Source: JALGWA01 sp964604955 (GTDB lineage Bacteria; Arandabacterota; Arandabacteria; Arandabacterales; JALGWA01). Taken from it: a stretch of 31,533 nt of DNA. The position numbers were made by a program, and so were the translations under genes. Below the pieces are notes generated by a model. The model saw only the letters and a list, made by a program, of their open reading frames with translations. It was not told where the DNA came from and did no database searches. The stretch lies in assembly GCA_964604955.1 (NCBI GenBank), contig CAZSBE010000027.1, positions 1-31,533 of the forward strand. Direction: 5' to 3'. Shown piece by piece: positions 17,769 through 26,058 of this stretch (the stretch's first letter is position 1; each line of letters begins with the position of its first letter).

Positions 17769-18377
17769 CTATGCCTTCTCGCCGGCCCGGGGCCGGCTTC
17801 CGGGTTTGACGACCGGTACGCCGCGCTTACAAAGGGGACAGGCGTCCGGTTCGTGGTTGGTTATGCGGACGCTGTGAAGGGATACGAAAGGAACTCCGAA
17901 ATCCACTTCGGCGCCGCGGTTCACGATTGAACCGACTGCCGTCACGCGGCCGCCCGCCTGCTCCACGGCGGCGATGACCTCGCGCGTTGACCCTCCCGTG
18001 GTAACGACGTCCTCGACGACTACGGCGCGCTCGCCTCTTCCGATTCCGAACCCGCGCCGGAACGTCATCTTGCCGTCGGCCCTCTCGGTGAAGATGAACC
18101 GGACCCCCATGGCCCGCGCGACTTCATGCCCTATGATCACGCCGCCGAGTGCGGGGCTCACGATGAGGTCGGGCTTCTCGCCGCCCGGCTCAGCGCCGAG
18201 CGCTTCGGCGAGACGGCGCCCTGCGTACTCCGCCCTGGCCGGGTCCTCGAGGAGACGCGCGCACTGAATGTACTTCTCGCTGTGAAGCCCGGAGGAGAGC
18301 CTGAAGTGCCCGGTCAGCAGTGCTCCGCTTTGCTCCATGAGCTCTACGAGTTTGCCGTCGGCGGCCCTCTCAGCCAT
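17769..18377 (-). CDS. pyrE: Orotate phosphoribosyltransferase
   Basis: 202 residues, start overlapping the pyrF stop by 8 nt. It converts orotate and PRPP to OMP, step 5 of UMP synthesis. The PRPP-binding motif VVVEDVVTTGGST is intact, and TGHFRLSSGLHSEKYIQCAR is the orotate-side signature near the N-terminus. Length is usual for PyrE. The C-terminus carries an unusual CPLCKRG pair followed by a basic tail (KPGSRPRAGEKA). Confidence 0.95.
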   Translation of the reverse strand: MAERAADGKLVELMEQSGALLTGHFRLSSGLHSEKYIQCARLLEDPARAEYAGRRLAEALGAEPGGEKPDLIVSPALGGVIIGHEVARAMGVRFIFTERADGKMTFRRGFGIGRGERAVVVEDVVTTGGSTREVIAAVEQAGGRVTAVGSIVNRGAEVDFGVPFVSLHSVRITNHEPDACPLCKRGVPVVKPGSRPRAGEKA

Positions 18378-19065
18378 TCCGGATCTCCTCCTTTATCCTC
18401 TCGAGCGTTCCCGCGGGGTCATCCGAGCGCGTCACGCTTCTTCCTATCACCAGGAAACTCGCGCCGTCCTTCGCGGCCCGGCCCGGCGTCGCGACGCGCG
18501 CCTGGTCGTCCCCGGACTGGTCGCTGAGTCTTATGCCCGGCACCACGGTCGCGAGCCTGTCGCCGAACTCAGACCGTATGTCCGGAAGTTCATGAGCCGA
18601 GCATACCACCCCGTCGATTCCCGCCTTCACGGCATCGCCGGCGCGGCCGAGCACCAGGTCCCTGACGCCGCCTTCTGCCTGAATGCTCGTAAGCACGGTA
18701 ACGCCGATTACGAGCGGCTTCTCAACACCAGCCTCCTCTGCGCCCTCGCGGGCGCCTTGCTGGGCCGCCTTCATCATCTCGATGCCGCCCGGCGTGTGCA
18801 CCGTCAGAAGCCTGACCCCGAGCCTCGCGGCTCCCCTGACGGCGCCCCGAACGGTATTCGGGATGTCGTGAAACTTGAGATCGAGGAAGATGTTGCCGCC
18901 GGCCTGCTTGACCTTCCGAACGCTCTCGGGTCCGTGATGAGTAAAGAGAATGGAACCCACCTTGTAGTTCTCAACATGGTCTCTTGTGAGATCCACGATC
19001 CGCATGGCATCGTCCAGGCTGTCTGAATCCAGCGCGAGGATGATCTCCGTCCCCTTCGTTGCCAC
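18370..19065 (-). CDS. pyrF: Orotidine-5'-phosphate decarboxylase
   Basis: 231 residues from GTG 19065, with GGAGG 8 nt upstream. It decarboxylates OMP to UMP. The active-site Asp-Lys-Asp block FLDLKFHDIPNTV is intact, as are ILALDSDSLDDA at the N-terminus, the phosphate-binding VVPGIRL and the C-terminal FLVIGRSVTRSDDP. The start lies 1 nt after the pyrD stop. Confidence 0.96.
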   Translation of the reverse strand: MATKGTEIILALDSDSLDDAMRIVDLTRDHVENYKVGSILFTHHGPESVRKVKQAGGNIFLDLKFHDIPNTVRGAVRGAARLGVRLLTVHTPGGIEMMKAAQQGAREGAEEAGVEKPLVIGVTVLTSIQAEGGVRDLVLGRAGDAVKAGIDGVVCSAHELPDIRSEFGDRLATVVPGIRLSDQSGDDQARVATPGRAAKDGASFLVIGRSVTRSDDPAGTLERIKEEIRNG

Positions 19066-19066
19066 A

Positions 19067-19984
19067 CTAATCCTCCTTCCCGGGAAGCGCGTTGCCTCTG
19101 AAGTCCCCTATGCTCCTGTACCCCTTGCGGTCCATGTATTCCTCCAGGCCCATTACGATATCCGAAGGCGCGTTGAGCCACTTCAGGATCACGCTGCCGA
19201 TCTCGAAGGCCGACGCCCCGGCCAGTATGTACTCGATGGCGTCCCCCGACGTCTCAATCCCGCCGATGCCGATCAAGGGTACCGGGGCCGAAGCCGCCAG
19301 CTTGTAAATGAGAAAGAGCGCCACGGGCTTGAGCGGCGGGCCGCTAAGGCCTCCCGTCACGCCTCCAAGACGGGGCCGCTCGCTCTCTATGTCGATGGAT
19401 ATGGAAGGAAGCGTATTGGATACTGCGAGCGCATCCGCTCCGGCGGCCGCTGCCGCCGCCGCGACCTCATCCATGCGGGCGGGAAGCGGCGGGAGCTTGG
19501 CTATGAGCGGAAGGTCTGTTTCCGCGCGCACCGCTTCCATGACCGCGGCGGCGCTATCGGGGTCGCGGCCGAAGGAGATCCCGCCCCTTGCGACATTGGG
19601 GCATGAGATATTGACTTCAACCGCCGCGATGCCGGCTTTGCCGGCCAGCCTGGACGCCACCCTGCCGTAATCGTCCACCGTATCCCCGCCGACGCTCACT
19701 ATGAGCTCGCACGGTATGTCAATGCCGTCCAGTTTCTCATTCACGAACCAGTCGATGCCGGGGTTCTCGAGCCCGATCGAGTTGATCATGCCGTGTCCCA
19801 GATCGACGACTCTCGGGGGAGGGTTGCCCTCGCGCGCCCTGGCCGTGATGGTCTTGGTTATGACCGCGCCGAAGAGCGACAGGTCCACAACGTCGGCGTA
19901 CTCGTCGCCGAAGCCGAAGAGGCCCGACGCGCCTATCATGGGGGAGGCCAGTCTGAGGTTCCCGACCCGTACTTCCAGGCTCAT
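19067..19984 (-). CDS. pyrD: Dihydroorotate dehydrogenase B, catalytic subunit
   Basis: 305 residues from ATG 19984, which overlaps the pyrK stop as ATGA. The frame is open further upstream, but that part is antisense-like shadow of pyrK. FMN-dependent oxidation of dihydroorotate to orotate: N-terminal MSLEVRVGNLRLASPMIGAS, GLENPGIDW, and VEVNISCPN carrying the class 1B catalytic Cys. Lys and phosphate-binding segments follow (LIAKLPPLPA, IGIGGIETSGDAIEYILAGA). Pairing with PyrK makes this the NAD-linked class 1B enzyme. Confidence 0.95.
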   Translation of the reverse strand: MSLEVRVGNLRLASPMIGASGLFGFGDEYADVVDLSLFGAVITKTITARAREGNPPPRVVDLGHGMINSIGLENPGIDWFVNEKLDGIDIPCELIVSVGGDTVDDYGRVASRLAGKAGIAAVEVNISCPNVARGGISFGRDPDSAAAVMEAVRAETDLPLIAKLPPLPARMDEVAAAAAAAGADALAVSNTLPSISIDIESERPRLGGVTGGLSGPPLKPVALFLIYKLAASAPVPLIGIGGIETSGDAIEYILAGASAFEIGSVILKWLNAPSDIVMGLEEYMDRKGYRSIGDFRGNALPGKED

Positions 19985-20778
19985 TCGCCGGTCCACCTTT
20001 CCCAGTCTATGTCCGCGCTCTCGAATACGGGCCCGTCCTTGCAGGCGTGGAAGTAGCCGCCTCCGGCCCTGGGTACGGCGCATGACAGGCAGGCCCCGAC
20101 CCCGCAGGCCATAATCTCCTCGACGCTGACCTGGCAGGCGAGACTGCGCTGTCCGGCAAGCCTCGCGACTTCGGAGAGCATGCCGCGCGGCCCGCACGCG
20201 ATTACCTCAGCGCTCCCGGCCTCGAGACCATCGAGCGCCGGCCCGAGGCCCTCGGTAACGAGCCCCTTTTCACCCTTGGACCCGTCCTCCGTGTAGCAGG
20301 TGACCTTGACGTCTTCGACTATGAGGCTCACCGGCACCATGAGTTCGGCTGCAGTTGCCGCGCCGACCAGGAGATCGATGCCGTCGGCGGCACCGGCATA
20401 TCTCCGGCAGAAGAAGACCAGCGGCGGGATCCCGACGCCTCCGCCCACGGCCACAACTCGCGAGACGCCGGGCCGCAACTTGAAGGCCGTGCCGAGGGGG
20501 CCCATTACATCGAGAATGTCGCCCGGTACGGCTTCTGACATGATCGACGTGGCCTTGCCGATGACCCTGTAGACGATCTCGATTTGTGCTTCGCCGTCCG
20601 TCGAGTAAATCGAGAATGGCCGTCTCAAGAAGGGCCACTCGGTCGTGAGGCCTCTCAGATGAACGAACTCGCCGGGATTGCAATCGGCCGCCATGGGACC
20701 GGCATCAAGACTCATGAGGTAGAAAGAGTCGGCGATGCGCTCATTCCGTATGATGGCGGCCCTTCGGCAGTACCTCAC
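19981..20778 (-). CDS. pyrK: Dihydroorotate dehydrogenase B, electron-transfer subunit
   Basis: 265 residues from GTG 20778, with GAGGAGG upstream; GTGA overlaps the stop of the TPR lipoprotein gene. A ferredoxin-reductase-like fold: FAD-binding WPFLRRPFSIYS and PGDILDVMGPLGTAF, NAD-side VVAVGGGVGIPPLVF, and a C-terminal 2Fe-2S site with Cys in ACGVGACLSCAV and HACKDGPVF. It passes electrons from PyrD FMN to NAD+. The sequence is complete, with all four cluster cysteines. Confidence 0.95.
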   Translation of the reverse strand: MRYCRRAAIIRNERIADSFYLMSLDAGPMAADCNPGEFVHLRGLTTEWPFLRRPFSIYSTDGEAQIEIVYRVIGKATSIMSEAVPGDILDVMGPLGTAFKLRPGVSRVVAVGGGVGIPPLVFFCRRYAGAADGIDLLVGAATAAELMVPVSLIVEDVKVTCYTEDGSKGEKGLVTEGLGPALDGLEAGSAEVIACGPRGMLSEVARLAGQRSLACQVSVEEIMACGVGACLSCAVPRAGGGYFHACKDGPVFESADIDWERWTGE

Positions 20779-22496
20779 GGGGCCTCCTCTTCGTCGGTGT
20801 CCTCCGTGCCGGTTTCGCCCTCGCCCGAGTCCGGGGGGGAGGCGCCCTCGCCCGAATCCGGGGAGGCCGGTGAGGGGCGCGTGTATCTCATGTACTTTTC
20901 GTAGCGGGCCCTGGCCGAATCCGACATGCCCGGAAGCGTGCTGATGTCCGGTATTCCCATCCGCCTGCTACGCGTGGAGTCGGCAGCGGCAAGTGTGTCG
21001 CCCGGGGCGGGCACCGGACTGCCGGCGGCAGCTGCATCGGGTGGTCCGCCCGGACCGGCTCCCCTTCCCGGGGCCGCTCCGTAACCGGCGGTATCCGGAG
21101 GTGCCGGCGCCGGTTCGGGTTCATCGATCACGACGTCAACGGGCGGCAGTCCCAGGGCGACCCTGGCCACGTTGGCATACGGCGTCTCCGGGAAGCCCTC
21201 CATGACTCTCTCATAGTAAGTGTTCGCTGCCTCCGGGTCGTCCTCATCCTGGAGATAAGCCGCCACCGCCAGCATGGAACGGGCCGCGTACCGGCTCTCC
21301 GGGAAGGAGTCGGACACGGCGACCAGCTCGGCCAGGGCCCGGTCCTGCATGCCCAGGTCGTACAGATACGTTTCTGCCAGCAGGTATCTGCTCTTCGCTA
21401 CGTCCCCGGTACCGGCTGATATTTCCTCTTCGTACCGCTTGACGTTCTTGAGCGCCCTGGAGCGCTCGGCCGCCGACCCGGAGTGCGGCGACTTGTTTTT
21501 CACGGACTCGTCGTAATAGGCGACAGCCTCGTCGAAGTCGATGAGATCGCGTTCATATATGAGGCCTATGCGATAGTTGATCTCCCCGGAGAGCTTCTTG
21601 CCGCCCAGGCTGTCCGCCAGCACGAGCGTGGCGACGGCGTCATCATAGCGGCCCTCGTCCAGATACGTGAGCGCCTGCTCGACGCCGGCCCGCGCCCTCA
21701 GCGTATCCACACTCGCGCCTTCGAGCACCTTGTCGAATATGCCGATGGCCTCTGCCCTCTCGCCCAGCATGCGGTGCGCCTTGCCCACGCGCAATTGAGC
21801 CAGTATGCCGTCTTCGTCGAGATTCCCCATGAGCGGCTTCAAGTCCTGGATTGCCTCGCGGTACATTCCGAGCTTGACCAGGCATTCGCCGAGGGCGAGG
21901 CGCGCTTCCTCGTGGCGCTTGCCATCCGGATATGCCTCCAGATAGGCGACGTACGAGTCCATGGTGGCAAGGCAGTCCCCGCTCTCGAAGGCGACCCGCG
22001 CCCCCAGGTAGCGGGCCCTCTCTCTTACGAGATCGTTCTTGGCCTTCGCGGCGAGGTCCTGAAGCAAGGGGACGGCCTCGTCCGCGTGATCCTGGGCGAT
22101 AAGCGTGTAGGCTTCGAGATACCTCGCCTCCTCGGCCAGGCCCCCACCGGAATAGAGCGCGTTCACTTCCTTGAACTTCTTAATGGCCTTATCATAGTCC
22201 TGTCCCAGCAGGAAGCACTTGCCCATGAGAAGCAGGGCGTCGTCCGCCCACTTGCTGCCCGGATAGAGCACAAGCACCTTGCCGCACCTGTTAGCCGCCG
22301 AGTTCACGAGTCTAGCGTTGTCGCCCGTCAGCTTCTGCTGCTCGTAAGGGTCCCAGAACTCGGCGAACGGAAGGTCGGCCGTCGCCTTGCCATATTCCTT
22401 GTTGGCCGTCCAGAGGATGTTGTAATAGGCGCAGGATAGGAGCGCCGCGCTGAGCACGGCTGCCACCACGCCTGTTATGCGGTTAGTCCGTCTCAG
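20775..22496 (-). CDS. TPR outer-membrane-type lipoprotein, probable CTG start
   Basis: The frame has no ATG, GTG or TTG near a sensible start. The best reading is CTG 22496, overlapping the LUD stop as CTGA with GAGGAG 8 nt upstream. It gives RRTNRITGVVAAVLSAALLSC, a textbook lipoprotein signal with Cys at ~21. Residues ~60-460 are TPR-like helical repeats resembling BamD/YbgF-type lipoproteins (VLYPGSKWADDALLLMGKC, YDKAIKKFKEVNALYSGGG). The last ~110 residues are Pro/Ala/Gly-rich and then acidic, with a PDSGEG duplication. Probable periplasmic scaffold at the outer membrane. It lies inside the pyr operon, which is unexpected. Function unknown. Confidence 0.83.
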   Translation of the reverse strand: MRRTNRITGVVAAVLSAALLSCAYYNILWTANKEYGKATADLPFAEFWDPYEQQKLTGDNARLVNSAANRCGKVLVLYPGSKWADDALLLMGKCFLLGQDYDKAIKKFKEVNALYSGGGLAEEARYLEAYTLIAQDHADEAVPLLQDLAAKAKNDLVRERARYLGARVAFESGDCLATMDSYVAYLEAYPDGKRHEEARLALGECLVKLGMYREAIQDLKPLMGNLDEDGILAQLRVGKAHRMLGERAEAIGIFDKVLEGASVDTLRARAGVEQALTYLDEGRYDDAVATLVLADSLGGKKLSGEINYRIGLIYERDLIDFDEAVAYYDESVKNKSPHSGSAAERSRALKNVKRYEEEISAGTGDVAKSRYLLAETYLYDLGMQDRALAELVAVSDSFPESRYAARSMLAVAAYLQDEDDPEAANTYYERVMEGFPETPYANVARVALGLPPVDVVIDEPEPAPAPPDTAGYGAAPGRGAGPGGPPDAAAAGSPVPAPGDTLAAADSTRSRRMGIPDISTLPGMSDSARARYEKYMRYTRPSPASPDSGEGASPPDSGEGETGTEDTDEEEAP

Positions 22497-23131
22497 AACC
22501 CCAGCTCCTCGTTTATCAGAATCACATGCATCCGGTCTTTCGACTTCTGCTTCTCCGTGATGAGCGTCAGGCTGCAAATCCTGTCCGGAGAGGCGCAGTC
22601 CGCGCACTTCCCCGTGCGGGCGCAGGGCGTATCCTGGCCGAGGCGCCTGGCGTTCATGGGAGCGGCCACGTTCTTCACGCGGTCGATCGCCGCCTCGACA
22701 TCGCTCACTATCTTGTTCCTGCCCGCGACTATGATGACCCTGTCCGGCCCGTAGCACATGGCGGCCAGGCGGTTGCCGACGCCGTCGATGTTGACGAGCT
22801 TGCCGTCCTCGGTGACGGCGTTCGAGCCGCAAACGAAGCAGGCTGAATGCGTGCCCTGCTTGCGCAGCTCCAGCCGCTCGGCCTTCGTATGCTTGCCGGC
22901 ATACTGGTCGAAGAGTTCGTACCTGCCGCTGCGAAGTTCATCCAGAAGCCCGATCTCCGCGGCGGTGCGCGAGCCCCCGAGGCCTACCGTGGAGCCCTTC
23001 TTGATAAGCGAAAGGGCCTTCTTGAGCCCTTCCTGCCTGTTCGCGACTATGTAGGCCCTGATACCGTTTCGCTCGAGGGCCCTCCTGGCCCTTTTCATCC
23101 TGGTCAGCCAGTACCAGTCTTTCTCGTCCAT
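22493..23131 (-). CDS. LUD domain protein (LutC/DUF162-like)
   Basis: 212 residues from ATG 23131 (MDEKDWYWLTRMKRARRALE), the family-like start; a TTG at 23161 is possible. The LUD fold is recognisable from GSTVGLGGSRTAAEIGLLDE, HSACFVCGSNAVTEDGKLVN, GVGNRLAAMCYGPDRVIIVAG and the C-terminal cysteine set CARTGKCADC...RICSLTLI. LutC-type relatives take part in L-lactate oxidation, but this short stand-alone type is uncharacterised. No LutA or LutB is nearby. It lies between pyrC and the TPR lipoprotein gene. Confidence 0.88.
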   Translation of the reverse strand: MDEKDWYWLTRMKRARRALERNGIRAYIVANRQEGLKKALSLIKKGSTVGLGGSRTAAEIGLLDELRSGRYELFDQYAGKHTKAERLELRKQGTHSACFVCGSNAVTEDGKLVNIDGVGNRLAAMCYGPDRVIIVAGRNKIVSDVEAAIDRVKNVAAPMNARRLGQDTPCARTGKCADCASPDRICSLTLITEKQKSKDRMHVILINEELGF

Positions 23132-23166
23132 GCTTCTCAAGCCCCCTGTTGCATCTGTCAATCCTA

Positions 23167-24456
23167 TCAGGATGTGAGAGCGCCGTCACGCATCAGGACT
23201 CTCCCGCCTACTATAACACTAACCACCCTGCCCTTCATTTTCCAACCCGAAAACGGTGTGTTCCGCGACCTGGACGCGAATTCCCTCTCGTCCACGGTCC
23301 ACGCGGCGTCCGGGTCGAACACGGTGATGTCAGCCGGCGAGCCCTGCCTGAGCGTGCCGTAAGGGAGCCCGAGTATGCGCGCGGGGTTGGTGCTCATCAG
23401 CGCCACCAACCGCGGCAGATCTACCACCTTGCCGTGATACAGCTCCGTGCACGCAAGCGCGAACGAAGTCTCCAGGCCGATGATCCCGAACGGGGCCTCG
23501 TCGTACTCCTGGTCCTTCTCTTCCTCGCTGTGAGGCGCGTGGTCAGAAGCTATGGCGTCGATCGTTCCGCGCTTGAGGCCTTTTCTGAGAGCGGCGACGT
23601 CGGCCGGGCTCCTGAGCGGCGGTTTCATCTTGGTGTTTGTGTCATAGCCCTTCACGGCTTCCTCGCTCAGCGTGAAATGGTGCGGCGTGACTTCGCATGT
23701 GACATGTGACCCGCGCGTCTTGGCGTCGGCCACGAGATCGAGGCTCCTGGCGGTGGAGATATGCGCAATGTGCAGCCTCGAGGCGGCCAGTTCGGCCAGT
23801 ATGATGTCCCTGGCAACCATGACGTCCTCGCTCTGCGACGGAATGCCCTTGAGGCCGAGAAGCGTGGATACGCGGCCCTCGTTCATCGACCCCGAGGCGC
23901 TCAGCGTGAGGTCCTCGCAATGGGAGATCACCGGGGCAGAGAACATCTTGACGTATTCGAGGGCCCGCCTCATCAACCCGGCCTCCATGACGGGCATGCC
24001 GTCGTCGGACACTCCCACGGCCCCCGCCCCGATGGCCGCGCCGATCTCCGACAGCACCTCGCCCTCGAGGTTCTTGCTGATGGCGGCAATCGGGAAGACC
24101 CGGGCAAGGCCGGCATCGCGGGCCTTCGAGAGTATGAACTCGACGCCCTCGTCACCTTCGATGACGGGAGCGGTATTGGGCATGCACGCGATCGACGTGA
24201 ACCCGCCCCGCACGGCGGCCCTGGCCCCCGTTTCCACGGTTTCCTCGTCCTCCCGGCCCGGCTCCCGCAGGTGAACGTGCATGTCCACGAAACCCGGGGA
24301 CACCACGAGACCGCGGGCGTCAATCGTCTCGGCGCCGTCATCGGGGAGCCCGCCTCCGGCCTCCGAGATCGCTCCATCTTCCACGAGGACGTCGACCTGC
24401 CCGTCGAGGTCCTGGGAAGGGTCTATCACTCGACCGTTTCTAATCAGTATCTTCAC
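23167..24456 (-). CDS. pyrC: Dihydroorotase (class I)
   Basis: 429 residues from GTG 24456, overlapping pyrB by 17 nt. It cyclises N-carbamoyl-aspartate to dihydroorotate. Amidohydrolase zinc ligands are visible: FVDMHVHLREPGREDEET (HxH), ISHCEDLT, LHIAHIST and IASDHAPHSEEEK (Asp). The length and GLETSFAL block fit class I dihydroorotase. Because the ligands are all present it should be active rather than a PyrB-associated pseudo-enzyme. Confidence 0.96.
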   Translation of the reverse strand: MKILIRNGRVIDPSQDLDGQVDVLVEDGAISEAGGGLPDDGAETIDARGLVVSPGFVDMHVHLREPGREDEETVETGARAAVRGGFTSIACMPNTAPVIEGDEGVEFILSKARDAGLARVFPIAAISKNLEGEVLSEIGAAIGAGAVGVSDDGMPVMEAGLMRRALEYVKMFSAPVISHCEDLTLSASGSMNEGRVSTLLGLKGIPSQSEDVMVARDIILAELAASRLHIAHISTARSLDLVADAKTRGSHVTCEVTPHHFTLSEEAVKGYDTNTKMKPPLRSPADVAALRKGLKRGTIDAIASDHAPHSEEEKDQEYDEAPFGIIGLETSFALACTELYHGKVVDLPRLVALMSTNPARILGLPYGTLRQGSPADITVFDPDAAWTVDEREFASRSRNTPFSGWKMKGRVVSVIVGGRVLMRDGALTS

Positions 24457-25381
24457 TTGAAAGCTCCCCTCCGCTTAAGAGATAGAGAACCGCCATCCTC
24501 ACGGCGAGCCCGTATTTCACCTGCTGGAGTATCACCGAATAGGGGCCGTCGGCCACCTCCGGCGTCATCTCCACGCCCCTGTTGATGGGACCCGGGTGCA
24601 TGACGGTCACGTCGCTCTTGGCGAGCTTCATCTTCTCGCCGTCGAGCCCGAAGAGGTCGGAATACTCCCTCAAAGTCGGAAAGTAGCAGTCCTTGAGTCT
24701 CTCGCGCTGAATCCTGAGCATCATCACGACGTCCGCTTCCGGCAGCACCTCGCGAAGGTGGTAGGAGACATTCGCGCCCAGTTGCTCTATGCCCGGCGGA
24801 ATCAGTGTAGGCGGGCCGCACACCGTCACCTTCGCACCGAGCTTCGTGAACCCGAAGATATTGGAGCGCGCGACGCGGCTGTGCAGAATGTCCCCCACGA
24901 TGACGACGTTAAGGCCGGCTATCTTCCCCCGGTTCTGCCTCACGGTAAAAAGGTCGAGCAGCGCCTGCGTGGGATGCTCGTGCGGGCCGTCGCCGGCGTT
25001 TATGACGGGGCAGTCGACTACTTCGGCGAGATAAGCCGCGGCGCCGGGCGCGCTGTGCCTCATGACGAGCATGTCGATGCCCATCGATTCGATGTTCCGC
25101 GCCGTGTCCTTCAGGGTCTCACCTTTGACCGCGCTGGAGGTCTTGGCGGAGAAGTTGACGGTGTCGGCGCTCAGCCTCTTTTCCGCTATCTCGAACGAGA
25201 TACGTGTCCTCGTCGAGGGTTCGAAGAAGAGATTGACGATGGTGAGCCCCCTCAGCACGGGGACTTTCTTGAGCGGCCGCTCGGAGATCTCCACGAAAGA
25301 CTCCGCGGTATCGAGGATGGTCCTTATCTCCTCTCCTGTGAGCTCCTCCAGCCCGAGCAGATTGCCTCTTTCGAGTTTCAT
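24440..25381 (-). CDS. pyrB: Aspartate carbamoyltransferase, catalytic chain
   Basis: 313 residues; ATGA overlap with the pyrR stop. Carbamoyl phosphate plus aspartate gives carbamoyl-aspartate. The carbamoyl phosphate site FFEPSTRTRISFE, the KxxE-like region after SSAVKGETLKDT, HPTQALLDLFTVRQ and the aspartate-side MHPGPINRGVEM are intact. No regulatory chain gene (pyrI) is present, consistent with control at the RNA level through PyrR. Confidence 0.96.
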   Translation of the reverse strand: MKLERGNLLGLEELTGEEIRTILDTAESFVEISERPLKKVPVLRGLTIVNLFFEPSTRTRISFEIAEKRLSADTVNFSAKTSSAVKGETLKDTARNIESMGIDMLVMRHSAPGAAAYLAEVVDCPVINAGDGPHEHPTQALLDLFTVRQNRGKIAGLNVVIVGDILHSRVARSNIFGFTKLGAKVTVCGPPTLIPPGIEQLGANVSYHLREVLPEADVVMMLRIQRERLKDCYFPTLREYSDLFGLDGEKMKLAKSDVTVMHPGPINRGVEMTPEVADGPYSVILQQVKYGLAVRMAVLYLLSGGELSSEDTD

Positions 25382-25926
25382 GGCCTCAACTCCTCGACGG
25401 TCACGCCGTCCTCCCCGTCTTGCTCACTGAGTTTCACCGAGATTATCTCTCTGCCCGAGGTAGGCACGTTCTTGCCCACATAGTCAGCTCTTATCGGGAG
25501 TTCCCTGTGTCCCCTGTCGATCATCACTGCCAGCCTGATCGCCTTGGGGCGGCCGAAGTCCATTATCTCGTCCATCGCCGCCCTGATGGTCCTTCCGGTG
25601 TAGAGCACGTCGTCTACAAGCACGACGACCTTGTCCTCGACGCCGAAGGGTAGCTCGGTCTTCCTCAGGACCGGCTGCTTTGCCACCAGCTGCAGGTCGT
25701 CCCTGTAGAGCGTGATATCGAGGGTGCCGACGGGCACCTCCCTGCCCTCGAACTCGCTTATCGCTTCGGCGATCCTGTGGGCCATGGGCACGCCGCGCCG
25801 CCTGATTCCGACTAGGACAAGGTCATCGACGCCTTTGTTCGCTTCGACGATTTCGTGGGCGATCCGCTTCGTCGCCCGGGTCATGTCATCCACATCCATG
25901 ATCCGGGCCTTCTCCTTCCTCGTCAT
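25378..25926 (-). CDS. pyrR: PyrR: pyr mRNA-binding attenuation regulator / uracil phosphoribosyltransferase
   Basis: 182 residues, ATG preceded by AAAGGAG. N-terminal MTRATKRIAHEIVEANKG and the PRPP motif VVLVDDVLYTGRTIRAAMDE are diagnostic of PyrR. With UMP bound, PyrR binds a hairpin in the pyr leader RNA and shuts the operon down; it also has UPRTase activity in many species. A matching hairpin lies in its own leader at 26024-26058, so it is likely autoregulated. It is the first full-length gene of the operon. Confidence 0.95.
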   Translation of the reverse strand: MTRKEKARIMDVDDMTRATKRIAHEIVEANKGVDDLVLVGIRRRGVPMAHRIAEAISEFEGREVPVGTLDITLYRDDLQLVAKQPVLRKTELPFGVEDKVVVLVDDVLYTGRTIRAAMDEIMDFGRPKAIRLAVMIDRGHRELPIRADYVGKNVPTSGREIISVKLSEQDGEDGVTVEELRP

Positions 25927-25963
25927 AGGCGCTCCTTTCCAGCGAAGTAGTCGCTAAGGTAGA

Positions 25964-25993
25964 TAAAAAAACACCAGCCCGGGGAGAGCTGGT
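25964..25993 (-). terminator. Intrinsic terminator (attenuator) of the pyr operon leader
   Basis: RNA arms ACCAGCUC and GGGCUGGU form 8 pairs (one U-G) around a UCCCC loop, followed by G and seven U. It lies upstream of pyrR, between the leader ORF stop (4 nt before the 5' arm) and the pyrR ribosome site, so it must be bypassed for expression. Confidence 0.9.
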
Positions 25994-25997
25994 CGCG

Positions 25998-26015
25998 TCA
26001 GGTTTTTCTCTTCAT
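25998..26015 (-). CDS. Five-codon pyr leader ORF (MKRKT)
   Basis: ATG AAG AGA AAA ACC TGA, with a full AAGGAGG (26029-26023) 7 nt upstream, the best Shine-Dalgarno in the region. Its stop is 4 nt from the 5' arm of the terminator, so a ribosome on it would cover that arm. It was inferred from sequence alone. The five codons show no special bias towards a regulatory amino acid, so the act of translation rather than the peptide is probably what matters. Confidence 0.6.
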   Translation of the reverse strand: MKRKT

Positions 26016-26023
26016 CGCAAAAC

Positions 26024-26058
26024 CTCCTTACTAGTCTCACGGTACTAGCTTAAAGGAG
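26024..26058 (-). promoter_or_regulatory. Presumed PyrR-binding RNA hairpin sequestering the leader Shine-Dalgarno
   Basis: The transcript folds as lower stem CUCCUU/AAGGAG, a 5'-side UAA bulge, upper stem GCUAGU/ACUAGU, an A-G mismatch and hexaloop CCGUGA. PyrR-binding loops share a CNGNGA hexaloop, an upper stem and a 5' purine-rich bulge. The core AGUACCGUGAGACU matches the consensus ARUCCNGNGAGGYU at 12 of 14 positions. The 3' arm AAGGAG is the ribosome site of the leader ORF. Confidence 0.75.

Noticed and set aside
19985..20197. Upstream extension of pyrD
   Set aside because: It overlaps pyrK out of frame; family members start at MSLEV, and the ATGA junction supports this.
21483..22439. 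Plus-strand open frame (318 codons) opposite the TPR lipoprotein
   Set aside because: No family features; the opposite strand has a lipobox and TPR periodicity.
22497..22832. N-terminal extension of the TPR lipoprotein frame
   Set aside because: It is Arg-rich, lies wholly over the LUD gene in another frame, and would destroy the lipoprotein signal.
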